From Nocardioides aquaticus (lineage in GTDB: Bacteria > Actinomycetota > Actinomycetes > Propionibacteriales > Nocardioidaceae), in assembly GCF_018459925.1 (NCBI RefSeq), contig NZ_CP075371.1:3224001-3288000 (forward strand): a DNA stretch of 64,000 nucleotides. The letters are read 5' to 3'. Shown here in pieces: positions 17,717 through 26,230 of this stretch (within the stretch, counting starts at the first letter, position 1; every line of letters begins with the position of its first letter). The notes beneath the pieces were generated by a model. That model was not told the DNA's origin, ran no database searches, and saw only the letters and a list, made by a program, of their open reading frames with translations. Made by a program: the position numbers and the translations under genes.

Positions 17717-17833
17717 GGCCACTCCTCCTCGGGTCCACCGACGACCGGTCCGGGGTCGGACGGCCGGGCGCACACTACGCTCGGCGCGCGTCCGAGGGGT
17801 CACCGAGAAGGCGCATCGAGCAGGAGGAGGACC

Positions 17834-18577
17834 ATGGTCCCGGGTCTGGGAACCCTCGTGAACGTCGTTACCGTCCTGGTGGGGGCGGGTCTCGGCCGCG
17901 TGCTCGGGGACCGGTTGCCGACGCGTACGCGGGACCTCGTCACCGACGCGCTCGGCCTGGTCACCCTGCTGATCGCGGGCACGTCGGCCGTCGCGGTCCT
18001 CGACCCCGCCCTCGCGGAGCGGGTGGGCGACAGCGCACCGATGCTCATCGTCCTGGGCGCGGTCGTCGGCGGCGGCATCATCGGCTCGGCGCTGCGGCTC
18101 GAGCTGCGCCTGGAGCAGCTCGGCGGCTGGCTGCAGCGACGCCTGACCCGCCGCGCCTCGGCCGACCGCGAACGGTTCGTCGAGGGGTTCGTCGTGGCCT
18201 CGCTGCTGTTCTGCACCGGCCCGCTGACCATCCTCGGCTCGCTGAACGACGGGCTGGGCAACGGCGCCGACCAGCTCTACCTCAAGGCGGTGCTCGACGG
18301 GTTCGCCGCGATGGCCTTCGCGGCCTCCTTCGGCTGGGGCGTCGCGGCCAGCGTGGTGACCGTCGTGGTCGTCCAGGGCAGCCTGACCCTCCTCGGGGTC
18401 CTGCTCGGCGACGTCCTCCCGGCGGCCGAGCTGGCCGCCACGACCGCGGTCGGCGGGCTCGTCCTGGTGGGGGTCGCGCTGCGGCTGCTGCGGATCCGGG
18501 AGGTGGCGGTGGCCGACCTGCTGCCGGCCCTCCTGCTCGCCCCGCTGCTGGTCGCCGGGGTGGGCGCGCTGCGCTGA
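17834..18577 (+). CDS. DUF554 family membrane protein
   Basis: A 247-residue protein with about seven hydrophobic helices. The opening GLGTLVNVVTVLVGAGLGRV and the central FVVASLLFCTGPLTILGSLN are diagnostic of DUF554, whose members are putative transporters of unknown substrate. The start is well fixed by GGAGG a few bases before ATG 17834. About 180 nt follow before the livH-like gene, so it is probably a separate transcription unit. Confidence 0.85.
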   Translation: MVPGLGTLVNVVTVLVGAGLGRVLGDRLPTRTRDLVTDALGLVTLLIAGTSAVAVLDPALAERVGDSAPMLIVLGAVVGGGIIGSALRLELRLEQLGGWLQRRLTRRASADRERFVEGFVVASLLFCTGPLTILGSLNDGLGNGADQLYLKAVLDGFAAMAFAASFGWGVAASVVTVVVVQGSLTLLGVLLGDVLPAAELAATTAVGGLVLVGVALRLLRIREVAVADLLPALLLAPLLVAGVGALR

Positions 18578-18596
18578 CCGCGTGCACGCGATCGGC

Positions 18597-18610
18597 GTGA
18601 GGACGGTCAC
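18597..18610. promoter_or_regulatory. CRP-type operator candidate
   Basis: GTGA-N6-TCAC is the perfect core of a CRP/GlxR-type binding site, about 147 nt before the start of the Liv permease gene. A TACGAT -10-like hexamer at 18716-18721 could be the promoter it acts on. One 14-bp match is weak evidence. Confidence 0.3.
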
Positions 18611-18756
18611 GACACGGGACTGTGGCCTTCTCGTGACCTCCGACCCGGGACCGCCGCACCCCGGAGGACGTACGCTCCGTGACGCCTCGCCGACCTGCGC
18701 GACCCGCTCGGGGGCTACGATCCGGCGACCACACCGCCGCCTGTGACAGGAGACAC

Positions 18757-20103
18757 ATGCCTCACGGCCCCGCTTCGCCGCGGCCCGCACCCGACCTCCG
18801 GGCCGGTCCACGCGCCGCTGCTCTGCTGCTGACCCTCGTCTCCGGGGTGCTGCTCGCCCTGCTCTCCGTGACCGCGCCCGCCTCGGCCTCCGGGAGCGGC
18901 GGTGAGGAGGAGAACAGCAACACCGTGTCGGGCACGCTCACCAACACCGCCACCGACGGCAGCCCCGTCGCCGGCGTCGAGATGATCGCGCGCAACGCCG
19001 CCGGTGAGGAGTTCACCGACACCACCGCCGACGACGGCAGCTGGTCCATCGAGGTGCCCGGCGAGGGCGGGATGGTCGAGATCGAGCTGAACGTCGACAC
19101 GTTGCCCGAGGGCGTCGAGCTGCGCCAGGAGGACAACGTCCGCGACCTGAACCTGCTGCCGGGCCAGAGCCTGCCGGTGCTGTTCGCGATCGGCCCGGAC
19201 GACCGCGACGTCGAGACCGCCTGGGACCGCGTCCCCGGCCTGGTCTACAGCGGGCTGCTGTTCGGCCTCGTCCTCGCGCCGGCCGCCCTCGGACTCTCGA
19301 TGGTCTTCGGCACCACGGGCCTGACGAACTTCGCCCACGGCGAGCTGGTCACCTTCGGGGCCCTGATCACCTACCTGTCCAACTCCGTGCTCGGGATGCC
19401 GTTCGTGCTCTCGGCCGTGGTCGCGGTGGTCGTCGGGATGGCCTTCGGCTGGGCGCAGGACGCCGGGCTGTGGCGCCCGCTGCGCCGCCGTGGGACCGGC
19501 CTGATCGCGATGATGATCGTCTCGATCGGCCTGCAGTTCTTCCTGCGCAACATGTACCAGTACTTCACCCAGGGCCGGCTCCTGAACTACGACGAGTACC
19601 TCACCCCGGCCGGCCGGGACGTGGGCGGCTTCTTCGTCTTCACCAGCCGTGACCTGATCATCGCCGTCACCAGCATCGTGGTGCTCGCGGCGGTGCTGCT
19701 CGCCCTCTCCTACTCCCGGCTCGGCCGGGCCACGCGGGCCGTCTCCGACAACCCCGCGCTGGCCTCCGCCACCGGCATCGACGTCGACCGCGTCATCTCG
19801 GTCGTCTGGATCCTCGGCAGCGGACTGGCCGCCCTGGCCGGTGTCTTCCTGGGCTTCCAGCTCGGCGTCACCTTCCAGATCGGCCAGCTGATCCTGCTGC
19901 TGCTCTTCGCCGCCGTCACCCTCGGCGGCCTCGGCTCGATCTGGGGTGCGGTCATCGGAGCCCTGCTCATCGGCATCCTGATCGACGTCTCCACCCTGGT
20001 GGTGCCGGCGGACCTGAAGAACGCCGGCGCCCTCCTGCTACTCATCGTCATCCTCCTGGTCCGTCCCCAAGGCCTGCTCGGCCGCCGGGAACGGGTCGGC
20101 TGA
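18757..20103 (+). CDS. Branched-chain amino acid-type ABC permease (LivH) with N-terminal extracytoplasmic domain
   Basis: A 448-residue protein, about 150 longer than a usual LivH. Residues 1-45 form a signal-peptide-like segment ending in PASASG. Residues about 50-150 resemble a carboxypeptidase-regulatory/SdrD-type beta-sandwich (NTVSGTLTNTATDGSPVAGV, then TTADDGSWSIEVPGEGG). From about 165 on, a LivH permease follows with STMVFG-type helix sequence LSMVFGTTGLTNFAHGELV and the ABC-contacting loop RATRAVSDNPALASATGID. It is the first gene of a Liv operon with livM, livG and livF. The added domain would lie outside the membrane, near where the binding protein docks. Confidence 0.88.
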   Translation: MPHGPASPRPAPDLRAGPRAAALLLTLVSGVLLALLSVTAPASASGSGGEEENSNTVSGTLTNTATDGSPVAGVEMIARNAAGEEFTDTTADDGSWSIEVPGEGGMVEIELNVDTLPEGVELRQEDNVRDLNLLPGQSLPVLFAIGPDDRDVETAWDRVPGLVYSGLLFGLVLAPAALGLSMVFGTTGLTNFAHGELVTFGALITYLSNSVLGMPFVLSAVVAVVVGMAFGWAQDAGLWRPLRRRGTGLIAMMIVSIGLQFFLRNMYQYFTQGRLLNYDEYLTPAGRDVGGFFVFTSRDLIIAVTSIVVLAAVLLALSYSRLGRATRAVSDNPALASATGIDVDRVISVVWILGSGLAALAGVFLGFQLGVTFQIGQLILLLLFAAVTLGGLGSIWGAVIGALLIGILIDVSTLVVPADLKNAGALLLLIVILLVRPQGLLGRRERVG

Positions 20104-20122
20104 GGCCGGAGAGGACACCGAC

Positions 20123-21103
20123 ATGGACCTGATCATCAGCCCCCTCCACGACGCCTTCACCCCGACCGCGATCTCCTTCGTGCTGGCCGCGATCGGCCTC
20201 AACATCCACTTCGGCTACGCCGGGCTGCTCAACTTCGGTCAAGCCGCCTTCGCCGCGGTCGGCGCCTACGGCATGGGGGTGGCCATCGCCTCCTTCGACC
20301 TGCCCCTCGTGGTCGCGATCCTCATCGGACTGATCGCCGCCGCCCTGCTGGCGCTCGTGATGGGCGCCCCGACCCTGCGGCTCCGAGCCGACTACCTGGC
20401 CATCGTCACCATCGCGGTGGCCGAGATCCTGCGACTGATGTTCTCCACCACGTTCAAGGAGTACTTCCGCGCCCGCGACGGCGTCAGCGGCTTCACCGGC
20501 AGCTTCCGCGACCTGAACCCCCTCCCCGAGGGGATGGGCAGCTTCCTCAGCTTCAGCCGCAACGACCTGTGGGTGATGATGGTCGGGTGGCCGCTCGTCG
20601 CCCTCATCCTGCTGTTCGTCTGGGCGATCATGCGCTCGCCCTGGGGCCGCGTGGTGAAGTCGATCCGCGAGGACGAGGACGCCGTGCGCTCGCTGGGCAA
20701 GAACGTCTACAGCTACAAGATGCAGGCGCTGATCCTCGGCGGCCTGATCGGAGCGGTGGGCGGGTTCGTCGGAGCGCAGGGTCTGGCCTCCGTACAGCCG
20801 GACTCCTACAACCTCGACTTCACCTTCATCGCCTTCACCATGCTGATCCTCGGCGGCGCGGCACGGGTGATGTCGCCGGTGGCCGGCGCGGTGATCTTCT
20901 GGGCGCTGCTGTCCTTCCTGGGCGAGCTGCTGAGCGAGCTCTCCAGCGGTGACAACCCGATCATCCCGCCCCAATTCATGACGCCCGACCAGGTCGGCAA
21001 CATCCGCTTCGCGTTCGTGGGCCTGGCCCTGATGCTGCTGATGATCTTCCGTCCGCAAGGCCTGTTCGGCGACAAGAAGGAGATCGCGCTCGATGCCCGC
21101 TGA
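20123..21103 (+). CDS. Branched-chain amino acid-type ABC permease (LivM)
   Basis: A 326-residue polytopic permease of the LivM family. It has the typical opening HFGYAGLLNFGQAAFAAVGA, the middle LRADYLAIVTIAVAEILR, and the coupling-helix segment RVVKSIREDEDAVRSLGKN. It ends with the conserved FRPQGLFGDKK. It follows LivH by 19 nt and overlaps the LivG start by 11 nt, so it is translated in one operon. Confidence 0.9.
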   Translation: MDLIISPLHDAFTPTAISFVLAAIGLNIHFGYAGLLNFGQAAFAAVGAYGMGVAIASFDLPLVVAILIGLIAAALLALVMGAPTLRLRADYLAIVTIAVAEILRLMFSTTFKEYFRARDGVSGFTGSFRDLNPLPEGMGSFLSFSRNDLWVMMVGWPLVALILLFVWAIMRSPWGRVVKSIREDEDAVRSLGKNVYSYKMQALILGGLIGAVGGFVGAQGLASVQPDSYNLDFTFIAFTMLILGGAARVMSPVAGAVIFWALLSFLGELLSELSSGDNPIIPPQFMTPDQVGNIRFAFVGLALMLLMIFRPQGLFGDKKEIALDAR

Positions 21104-22021
21104 CATGGACAAGACCGACGCCTCGGTCGGCGCACGCGCCGGCCTGCAGGGCCTGGCGACCGAGCCCGGGGTCAAGAAGCCCGACCCGATCCTGGTGGCC
21201 ACCAACGTGAGCCGCAGCTTCGGCGGCCTCAAGGCCGTCGACGTCGACCACCTGGAGGTCCAGCGCGGCGTCATCACCGCGCTGATCGGGCCCAACGGTG
21301 CCGGCAAGACCACCTTCTTCAACCTGCTGACCGGGTTCGACGAGGCCGACTCGGGCGACCGCGCCTTCAACGGCAAGTCCCTGAACCGGGTCTCGGCCTC
21401 CAAGGTCGCCCGGATGGGCATGGTCCGCACCTTCCAGCTGACCAAGGTGCTCTCCAAGCTGACCGTGCTGGAGAACATGCGACTGGGGGCCACCGGGCAG
21501 AAGGGCGAGAAGTTCTGGGCCGGCCCGTTCGCCTTCCTGTGGCGCAAGGAGGAGGAGGCCAACAGCGACCGTGCGCGGGACCTGCTGCGCCGCTTCAAGC
21601 TCGACGCCAAGGAGGACGACTTCGCCGGCTCGCTCTCCGGCGGACAGCGCAAGCTGCTCGAGATGGCGCGGGCGCTGATGGTGCGCCCCGAGCTGGTGAT
21701 GCTCGACGAGCCGATGGCCGGGGTCAACCCCGCGCTGAAGCAGTCGCTGCTGGGCCACGTGAAGTCGCTGCGCGAGGACGGCATGACCGTGCTCTTCGTC
21801 GAGCACGACATGGACATGGTCCGCGACATCTCCGACTGGGTCGTGGTGATGGCCCAGGGGCGCATCATCGCCGAGGGCCCGCCCGACTCGATCATGTCCG
21901 ACCAGCGCGTCATCGACGCCTACCTCGGCGCCCACCACGACACCGACATCACCGAGCTCGACAAGGCCGTCGTCGAGGCGGAGATCGCCGCCGAGATCGA
22001 CACCCTGCACAAGGAGAAGTG

Positions 22022-22022
<1 letters not shown>
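21093..22022 (+). CDS. Branched-chain amino acid-type ABC transporter ATP-binding protein (LivG)
   Basis: A 309-residue ATPase. Walker A is GPNGAGKTTFFNLLTG, the signature is LSGGQRKLLEMARALM, Walker B is LVMLDEPMAGVNP and the switch His is in FVEHDMDMV. Like other LivG proteins it has the C-terminal extension after the ATPase core. ATG 21093 follows AAGGAGA and overlaps livM; ATG 21105 is a possible alternative. It would pair with LivF to power the LivH/LivM channel. Confidence 0.9.
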
Positions 22023-22825
<803 letters not shown>

Positions 22826-22852
22826 GCACCACTCGCCCCCAGGTGCGTCCTC

Positions 22853-23689
22853 TCAGCGGCGCGGACCCCACCGGGTCCGCGCCGCTGCGACGTTGTCGGC
22901 CAGCGCGAAGAGGTGCGCCCAGCTCCCGGCGTCGAGCTCGTCCCGGTCCCTGACGTGGGCCAGGAACCACCCACCGACGTACTCCGCGTCGCCCCCGTGG
23001 TCCCGGTCGGTCAGCAGGGCGACGACACGGTCGGAGAACAGCACCGTGGCGCGCTCGTCCGTCCGCAGGCCGCCCGCGCGCAACGAGCAGGGCCGCCCCT
23101 GCAGCAGGTCCGGCCCGCGCCGCTCCTCGGCGAACGCCGGGCCGTGACGCCCGCACCGGAAGGTCAGGTCCGGGAGGTCGAGGTCCAGGCGGACCGCGAG
23201 GTAGCGGAGCCGGACCGCGTTGGGCACGGTCCCGGTGCTGCCGCCGTGGTAGGTGGCGCTCTCGGCGCTGGCCCCGCCCACCGACCAGGTCACCCTGTTC
23301 CAGGCCGTCGCGTGCACGTCGGGGCGGAGCGCGCCCGGCAGGTCGCTGGCCGGGCCCCTCGGGTCGTGGTCGAGGCCGTTGGCGTGCGCGAAGGCCGCGA
23401 GCCGGGCCGTACGGCCGTCGCCGCGGCGGTCCTGGAGCCGCGCGAGCAGACCGACCAGCAGACCGATGAGCGCGCCGCAGCCGGTCATGACCAGACCGAG
23501 CGCGACGTCGCCGTCGCCACCGAGCACCCCCAGCAGGGTCGTGACCGCCCCCACGACGACGAGCAGCCCCCCGACCATGCCACCGGCCAGGGTGCTCCCC
23601 CGGGGGCCGGGGGCCCGTCCCGCCTCCTGAGGGTCTCGCGAGGCAGGTCGCGACCTGAGGGGCTGGTAGTCGATGGCGGCGTCCGGCAC
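22853..23689 (-). CDS. Hypothetical two-helix membrane protein
   Basis: A 278-residue protein I do not recognise. Residues about 30-90 hold two hydrophobic helices (LAGGMVGGLLVVVGAVTTLL and LGLVMTGCGALIGLLVGLLA). They are followed by a soluble domain of about 185 residues rich in Arg, Asp and His, with WNRVTWSVGGASAESATYHG and DLPDLTFRCGRHGPAFAEER. It converges on the Liv operon and lies between it and its binding-protein gene, but nothing in the sequence ties it to transport. The layout resembles DUF3137-type membrane proteins, which is only a loose impression. Confidence 0.6.
   Translation of the reverse strand: MPDAAIDYQPLRSRPASRDPQEAGRAPGPRGSTLAGGMVGGLLVVVGAVTTLLGVLGGDGDVALGLVMTGCGALIGLLVGLLARLQDRRGDGRTARLAAFAHANGLDHDPRGPASDLPGALRPDVHATAWNRVTWSVGGASAESATYHGGSTGTVPNAVRLRYLAVRLDLDLPDLTFRCGRHGPAFAEERRGPDLLQGRPCSLRAGGLRTDERATVLFSDRVVALLTDRDHGGDAEYVGGWFLAHVRDRDELDAGSWAHLFALADNVAAARTRWGPRR
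22855..22886. terminator. Hairpin terminator inside the end of the converging gene
   Basis: A 14-bp perfect stem with a 4-nt loop (CACC) covers the last codons of the minus-strand gene that ends at 22853. It is correctly placed to terminate the Liv operon and may also act on the opposite transcript. Those codons encode the Arg/Gly-rich tail RTRWGPRR. Confidence 0.65.
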
Positions 23690-23703
23690 GAGCGTCAGCC
23701 TAG

Positions 23704-23747
23704 GGCGCCGGGATCGTCATCTCGGCTGTCCGCGAGCGTCATCTCGG
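23704..23747. repeat. 22-nt tandem repeat, about two units
   Basis: A complete unit CTGTCCGCGAGCGTCATCTC plus GG lies at 23726-23747, preceded by a partial unit ending ATCGTCATCTCGG. The same unit recurs three times at 63181-63246, almost 40 kb away, so it is a dispersed tandem-repeat family in intergenic DNA. Confidence 0.8.
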
Positions 23748-23757
23748 CGGAGCACGA

Positions 23758-23790
23758 AGGCCCCGGGTGCGCGGTGCGCGCCCGGGGCCT
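23758..23790. terminator. Hairpin downstream of the binding-protein gene
   Basis: AGGCCCCGGG-T-GCGC pairs with GCGC-G-CCCGGGGCCT around a short loop, a near-perfect stem of about 14 bp. It lies between the end of the minus-strand binding-protein gene (23856) and the start of the unknown membrane-protein gene. Confidence 0.65.
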
Positions 23791-23795
23791 CGTCT

Positions 23796-23829
23796 GGTGC
23801 TGTCGTTCAGGTGGTGCTGTCGTTCAGGT
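23796..23829. repeat. 17-bp direct repeat, two copies
   Basis: GGTGCTGTCGTTCAGGT occurs twice head to tail, followed by a degenerate third copy (GGTGCTGGTGG). It lies between the terminator and the stop codon of the binding-protein gene. Confidence 0.8.
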
Positions 23830-23855
23830 GGTGCTGGTGGAGCGGTGGTGCTGGG

Positions 23856-25202
23856 TCAGCTGTTCTGGCCGACGCCCGCACGGATGAGCTCGGGCACGAT
23901 CTTCTTCGTCTCGTCGAAGGCGATCAGCACGATGGCGTCGGGGTCCTCCGAGGCCAGGGACTGCACCTCGGCGTTGAAGTTCGGCGCCTCGGGGCTGTAG
24001 GTCTGGTAGGAGACCACGGTGCCGCCGGCCTGCTCGTAGAAGTCGCGCACGTTCTCCGCGAGCGCCTCGCCGTAGGAGTCCTGGCGGGCCAGGATGGCGA
24101 TGTTCTGCTTGCCGTCCGCGATCAGGGTCGAGGCCATGACCTGGCCCTGCAGCACGTCGGACGGCGCGGTGCGGAAGTACAGCCCCGCGTCGTCGTAGGT
24201 GTCGAACTCCGTGGAGGTGTTCGCCGGGGAGATCTGGGCGACGCCCGCCCCGGTGATGCGGTCGATGACGCTGAGCGAGACCGAGGACGAGGCCGCACCG
24301 ACGATCACGTCGGCGCCGCCGCGCAGCAGCTTGTCGGTCTCGGACGGGGCGATGAGCGGGGTGCCGTCACCGGAGTCGGCGGAGACCGACTCGACGTCCT
24401 TGCCGTTCACGCCGCCGGCCGCGTTGATCTCCTCGACGGCCAGGTCGACGCCCGCGATCTCCGGGGGGCCGAGGAAGGCGAGGTCACCACTCTGCGGGAG
24501 CAGGGTGCCGACGGTCAGCGTGCCGTCACCGGCGGGGATGTTGCCGCTGATCTCCTGGCCGGCGGCGACGTTGTCGACGTCGGGGATCTCACCGGTGATG
24601 TACTCGACCGGGGCGTAGGTGTTGTCGCTGCCGTACTCGAAGATCCCGATCGTCGCGGCGGACGGGCTGCCGGTGGAGTTCAGGTCGATCGGGCCGGAGA
24701 CGCCGTCGTAGTCGATGTCGGTGCCGTCGGCGAGGAGGTCGAAGCACTGCTGGATCTCGGTGCACACCTCGCCCTCGGTGGTGACGTTCTGCAGCTCGGA
24801 GCCGATGGCCTTGCCCGAGTCGGCGCCGGCGGCGGTGGCCGCGAGGGCCGCGATGACGGTGGCGTCGTAGGACTCGGCGCCGTAGGTGAAGTCCTTGAGC
24901 TGGGGGTCCACGCCCAGGAGGCGCTCGCGGAAGTCGTCGTTGAGCTCGGAGCCCGGGTAGGTCGCCTTGACACCGTCGAGCGTGCCCGGGTCGAAGTCCT
25001 CCGAGTAGTCGGCGGTGTTGCCGTCGACGAAGTAGAGCTGGGTCCCCGAGGCCTCCTCGGCGGCGCCGGAGCTCTCGCTCGAGCCCTCGGAGGGGCTGGA
25101 GCCCTCGTCGGAGGAGGTGTCGCTGCCGCACGCGCTGAGCGTGAGCCCCGCGACGGCGAGCACCGCGATCACGGTACGACGGATGGGGATGGGGCGGGTC
25201 AT
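23856..25202 (-). CDS. Liv-type ABC transporter substrate-binding lipoprotein
   Basis: A 448-residue periplasmic-binding-protein-type receptor. It starts with a lipoprotein signal (VIAVLAVAGLTLSACGSD, lipobox LSAC) and an acidic, Ser/Glu-rich linker, then two Rossmann-like lobes typical of LivJ-type receptors: GTLLPQSGDLAFLGPPEIAG, NAAGGVNGKDVESVSADSGD, VIVGAASSSVSLSVIDRITG, and AILARQDSYGEALAENV. It should capture an amino acid or related small molecule for the LivHMGF-type permease encoded nearby on the other strand. ATG 25202 has GGAGG a few bases upstream. The ligand is not predictable from sequence. Confidence 0.9.
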   Translation of the reverse strand: MTRPIPIRRTVIAVLAVAGLTLSACGSDTSSDEGSSPSEGSSESSGAAEEASGTQLYFVDGNTADYSEDFDPGTLDGVKATYPGSELNDDFRERLLGVDPQLKDFTYGAESYDATVIAALAATAAGADSGKAIGSELQNVTTEGEVCTEIQQCFDLLADGTDIDYDGVSGPIDLNSTGSPSAATIGIFEYGSDNTYAPVEYITGEIPDVDNVAAGQEISGNIPAGDGTLTVGTLLPQSGDLAFLGPPEIAGVDLAVEEINAAGGVNGKDVESVSADSGDGTPLIAPSETDKLLRGGADVIVGAASSSVSLSVIDRITGAGVAQISPANTSTEFDTYDDAGLYFRTAPSDVLQGQVMASTLIADGKQNIAILARQDSYGEALAENVRDFYEQAGGTVVSYQTYSPEAPNFNAEVQSLASEDPDAIVLIAFDETKKIVPELIRAGVGQNS

Positions 25203-25264
25203 GGGACCTCCATGGGTACAGGCCGGGCCCGGACTCGGTCCCGGGCCGCTGCGACGTGATCGGA

Positions 25265-25293
25265 ACTGTAGTGGCGGGAGGCCGTGCGTCCAG
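25265..25293 (-). promoter_or_regulatory. Promoter candidate for the binding-protein gene
   Basis: On the minus strand CTGGAC (25293-25288), 17 nt, and TACAGT (25270-25265) form a plausible -35/-10 pair 63 nt before the ATG. The remaining intergenic DNA to 25419 shows no other feature I can support. Confidence 0.4.
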
Positions 25294-25419
25294 GGGCCTG
25301 AGACCCGGTTGACCCAGACGTGCCTCAATTGTGACCCGTCAGGGTGAGGGGAGACCGTGTTAAGACCCGCGAGACCGGTCCGTGACCGCAGGACGTCCCG
25401 TCGGCAGGACAGGCTGACG

Positions 25420-26043
25420 TCAGGACTGCGCGAGCCCCGGGCCGTGGGACACGACGCCCTCGGCGACCTCGCGCATCGACAGGCGGAGGTCCATGGCGGT
25501 CTTCTGGATCCACCGGAACGCGTCCGGCTCGGCCAGGCCGAGCTGCTGCTGGAGGATCCCCTTGGCCCGCTCGACCGCCTTGCGGGTCTCCAGCCGGTCG
25601 CTGAGGTCGGCGACCTCGTGCTCCAGCGCCGACAGCTCGGCGTACCTGCTGACGGCCATCTCGATGGCCGGCACGAGGTCGGACTGCGAGAACGGCTTGA
25701 CGAGGTAGGCCATGGCGCCGGCGTCGCGGGCCCGGTCGACGAGGTCGCGCTGCGAGAAGGCCGTCAGGATGACGACGGGGGCGATCCGGGCCGCGGCGAT
25801 CCGCTCGGCCGCGGCGATGCCGTCCAGGACCGGCATCTTGACGTCGAGGATGACCAGGTCCGGGCGCAGCTGCTCGGCCAGCTCGACCGCGCGGGCCCCG
25901 TCCCCGGCCTCGCCGACGACCTCGTAGCCCTCCTCGGAGAGCATCTCGGCGAGGTCCATCCGGATCAGGGTCTCGTCCTCGGCCACGACGACGCGTCGGG
26001 CGGGCGGGCTGACGGCGTCGGGAGCGGACGGCTGGTCGGTCAC
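25420..26043 (-). CDS. pdtaR: ANTAR-domain response regulator, PdtaR-type
   Basis: A 207-residue regulator with a receiver domain (residues about 18-135) and an RNA-binding ANTAR domain (about 145-200). The phosphoacceptor is Asp67 in LVILDVKMPVLDG, with acidic pocket AEDE near residue 21, Thr in VVILTAF and Lys in YLVKPF. The ANTAR part reads RKAVERAKGILQQQLGL, then AFRWIQKTAMDLRLSMREVA. ANTAR regulators bind paired hairpins in mRNA to prevent termination. Mycobacterial PdtaR (Rv1626) has the same build and also neighbours pyk and a tRNA region (from memory). GTG 26043 has TACCCT 6 nt upstream and is probably leaderless. Confidence 0.88.
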   Translation of the reverse strand: MTDQPSAPDAVSPPARRVVVAEDETLIRMDLAEMLSEEGYEVVGEAGDGARAVELAEQLRPDLVILDVKMPVLDGIAAAERIAAARIAPVVILTAFSQRDLVDRARDAGAMAYLVKPFSQSDLVPAIEMAVSRYAELSALEHEVADLSDRLETRKAVERAKGILQQQLGLAEPDAFRWIQKTAMDLRLSMREVAEGVVSHGPGLAQS

Positions 26044-26082
26044 GGGCCGAGGGTAGCGGGCGCCCGCGCCGGGGAGGTCGGC

Positions 26083-26088
26083 TAGGGT
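26083..26088 (+). promoter_or_regulatory. -10 element of the tRNA gene
   Basis: TAGGGT ends 11 nt before the first tRNA base at 26100. No convincing -35 is seen. The divergent pdtaR promoter lies about 30 nt upstream. Confidence 0.4.
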
Positions 26089-26099
26089 CTCCGCCGGCG

Positions 26100-26172
26100 G
26101 CCCCGGTATCCCAACGGCAGAGGAAGCGGTCTCAAACACCGTCCAGTGTGGGTTCGAGTCCCACCCGGGGCA
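26100..26172 (+). tRNA. tRNA-Leu(CAA), unusual short form
   Basis: A complete cloverleaf of 73 nt: a 7-bp acceptor stem (GCCCCGG with CCGGGGC), a D arm with a GG pair in the loop, an anticodon stem GCGGT/ACCGT enclosing CTCAAAC (anticodon CAA, leucine UUG), a T stem GTGGG/CCCAC with loop TTCGAGT, and discriminator A. No CCA is encoded. The variable region is only five bases (CCAGT), whereas normal bacterial tRNA-Leu is class II with a long variable arm. The fold is otherwise sound, so the gene is likely expressed, but leucine identity is inferred from the anticodon only. Confidence 0.85.
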
Positions 26173-26230
26173 CGGTCGCCCGTCCCGTTCGACCACCAGG
26201 CCGCACCACCACTGCCGGCCGGGGACGGGG

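Noticed and set aside
23673..25259. A 528-codon plus-strand frame over the binding-protein gene
   Set aside because: Antisense shadow; the minus strand has a lipoprotein signal, ribosome-binding site and complete binding-protein fold.
26100..26172. The short tRNA as a degenerate tRNA pseudogene
   Set aside because: All stems pair well apart from one D-stem mismatch and one G-U, and T-loop and D-loop hallmarks are intact, so decay is unlikely.
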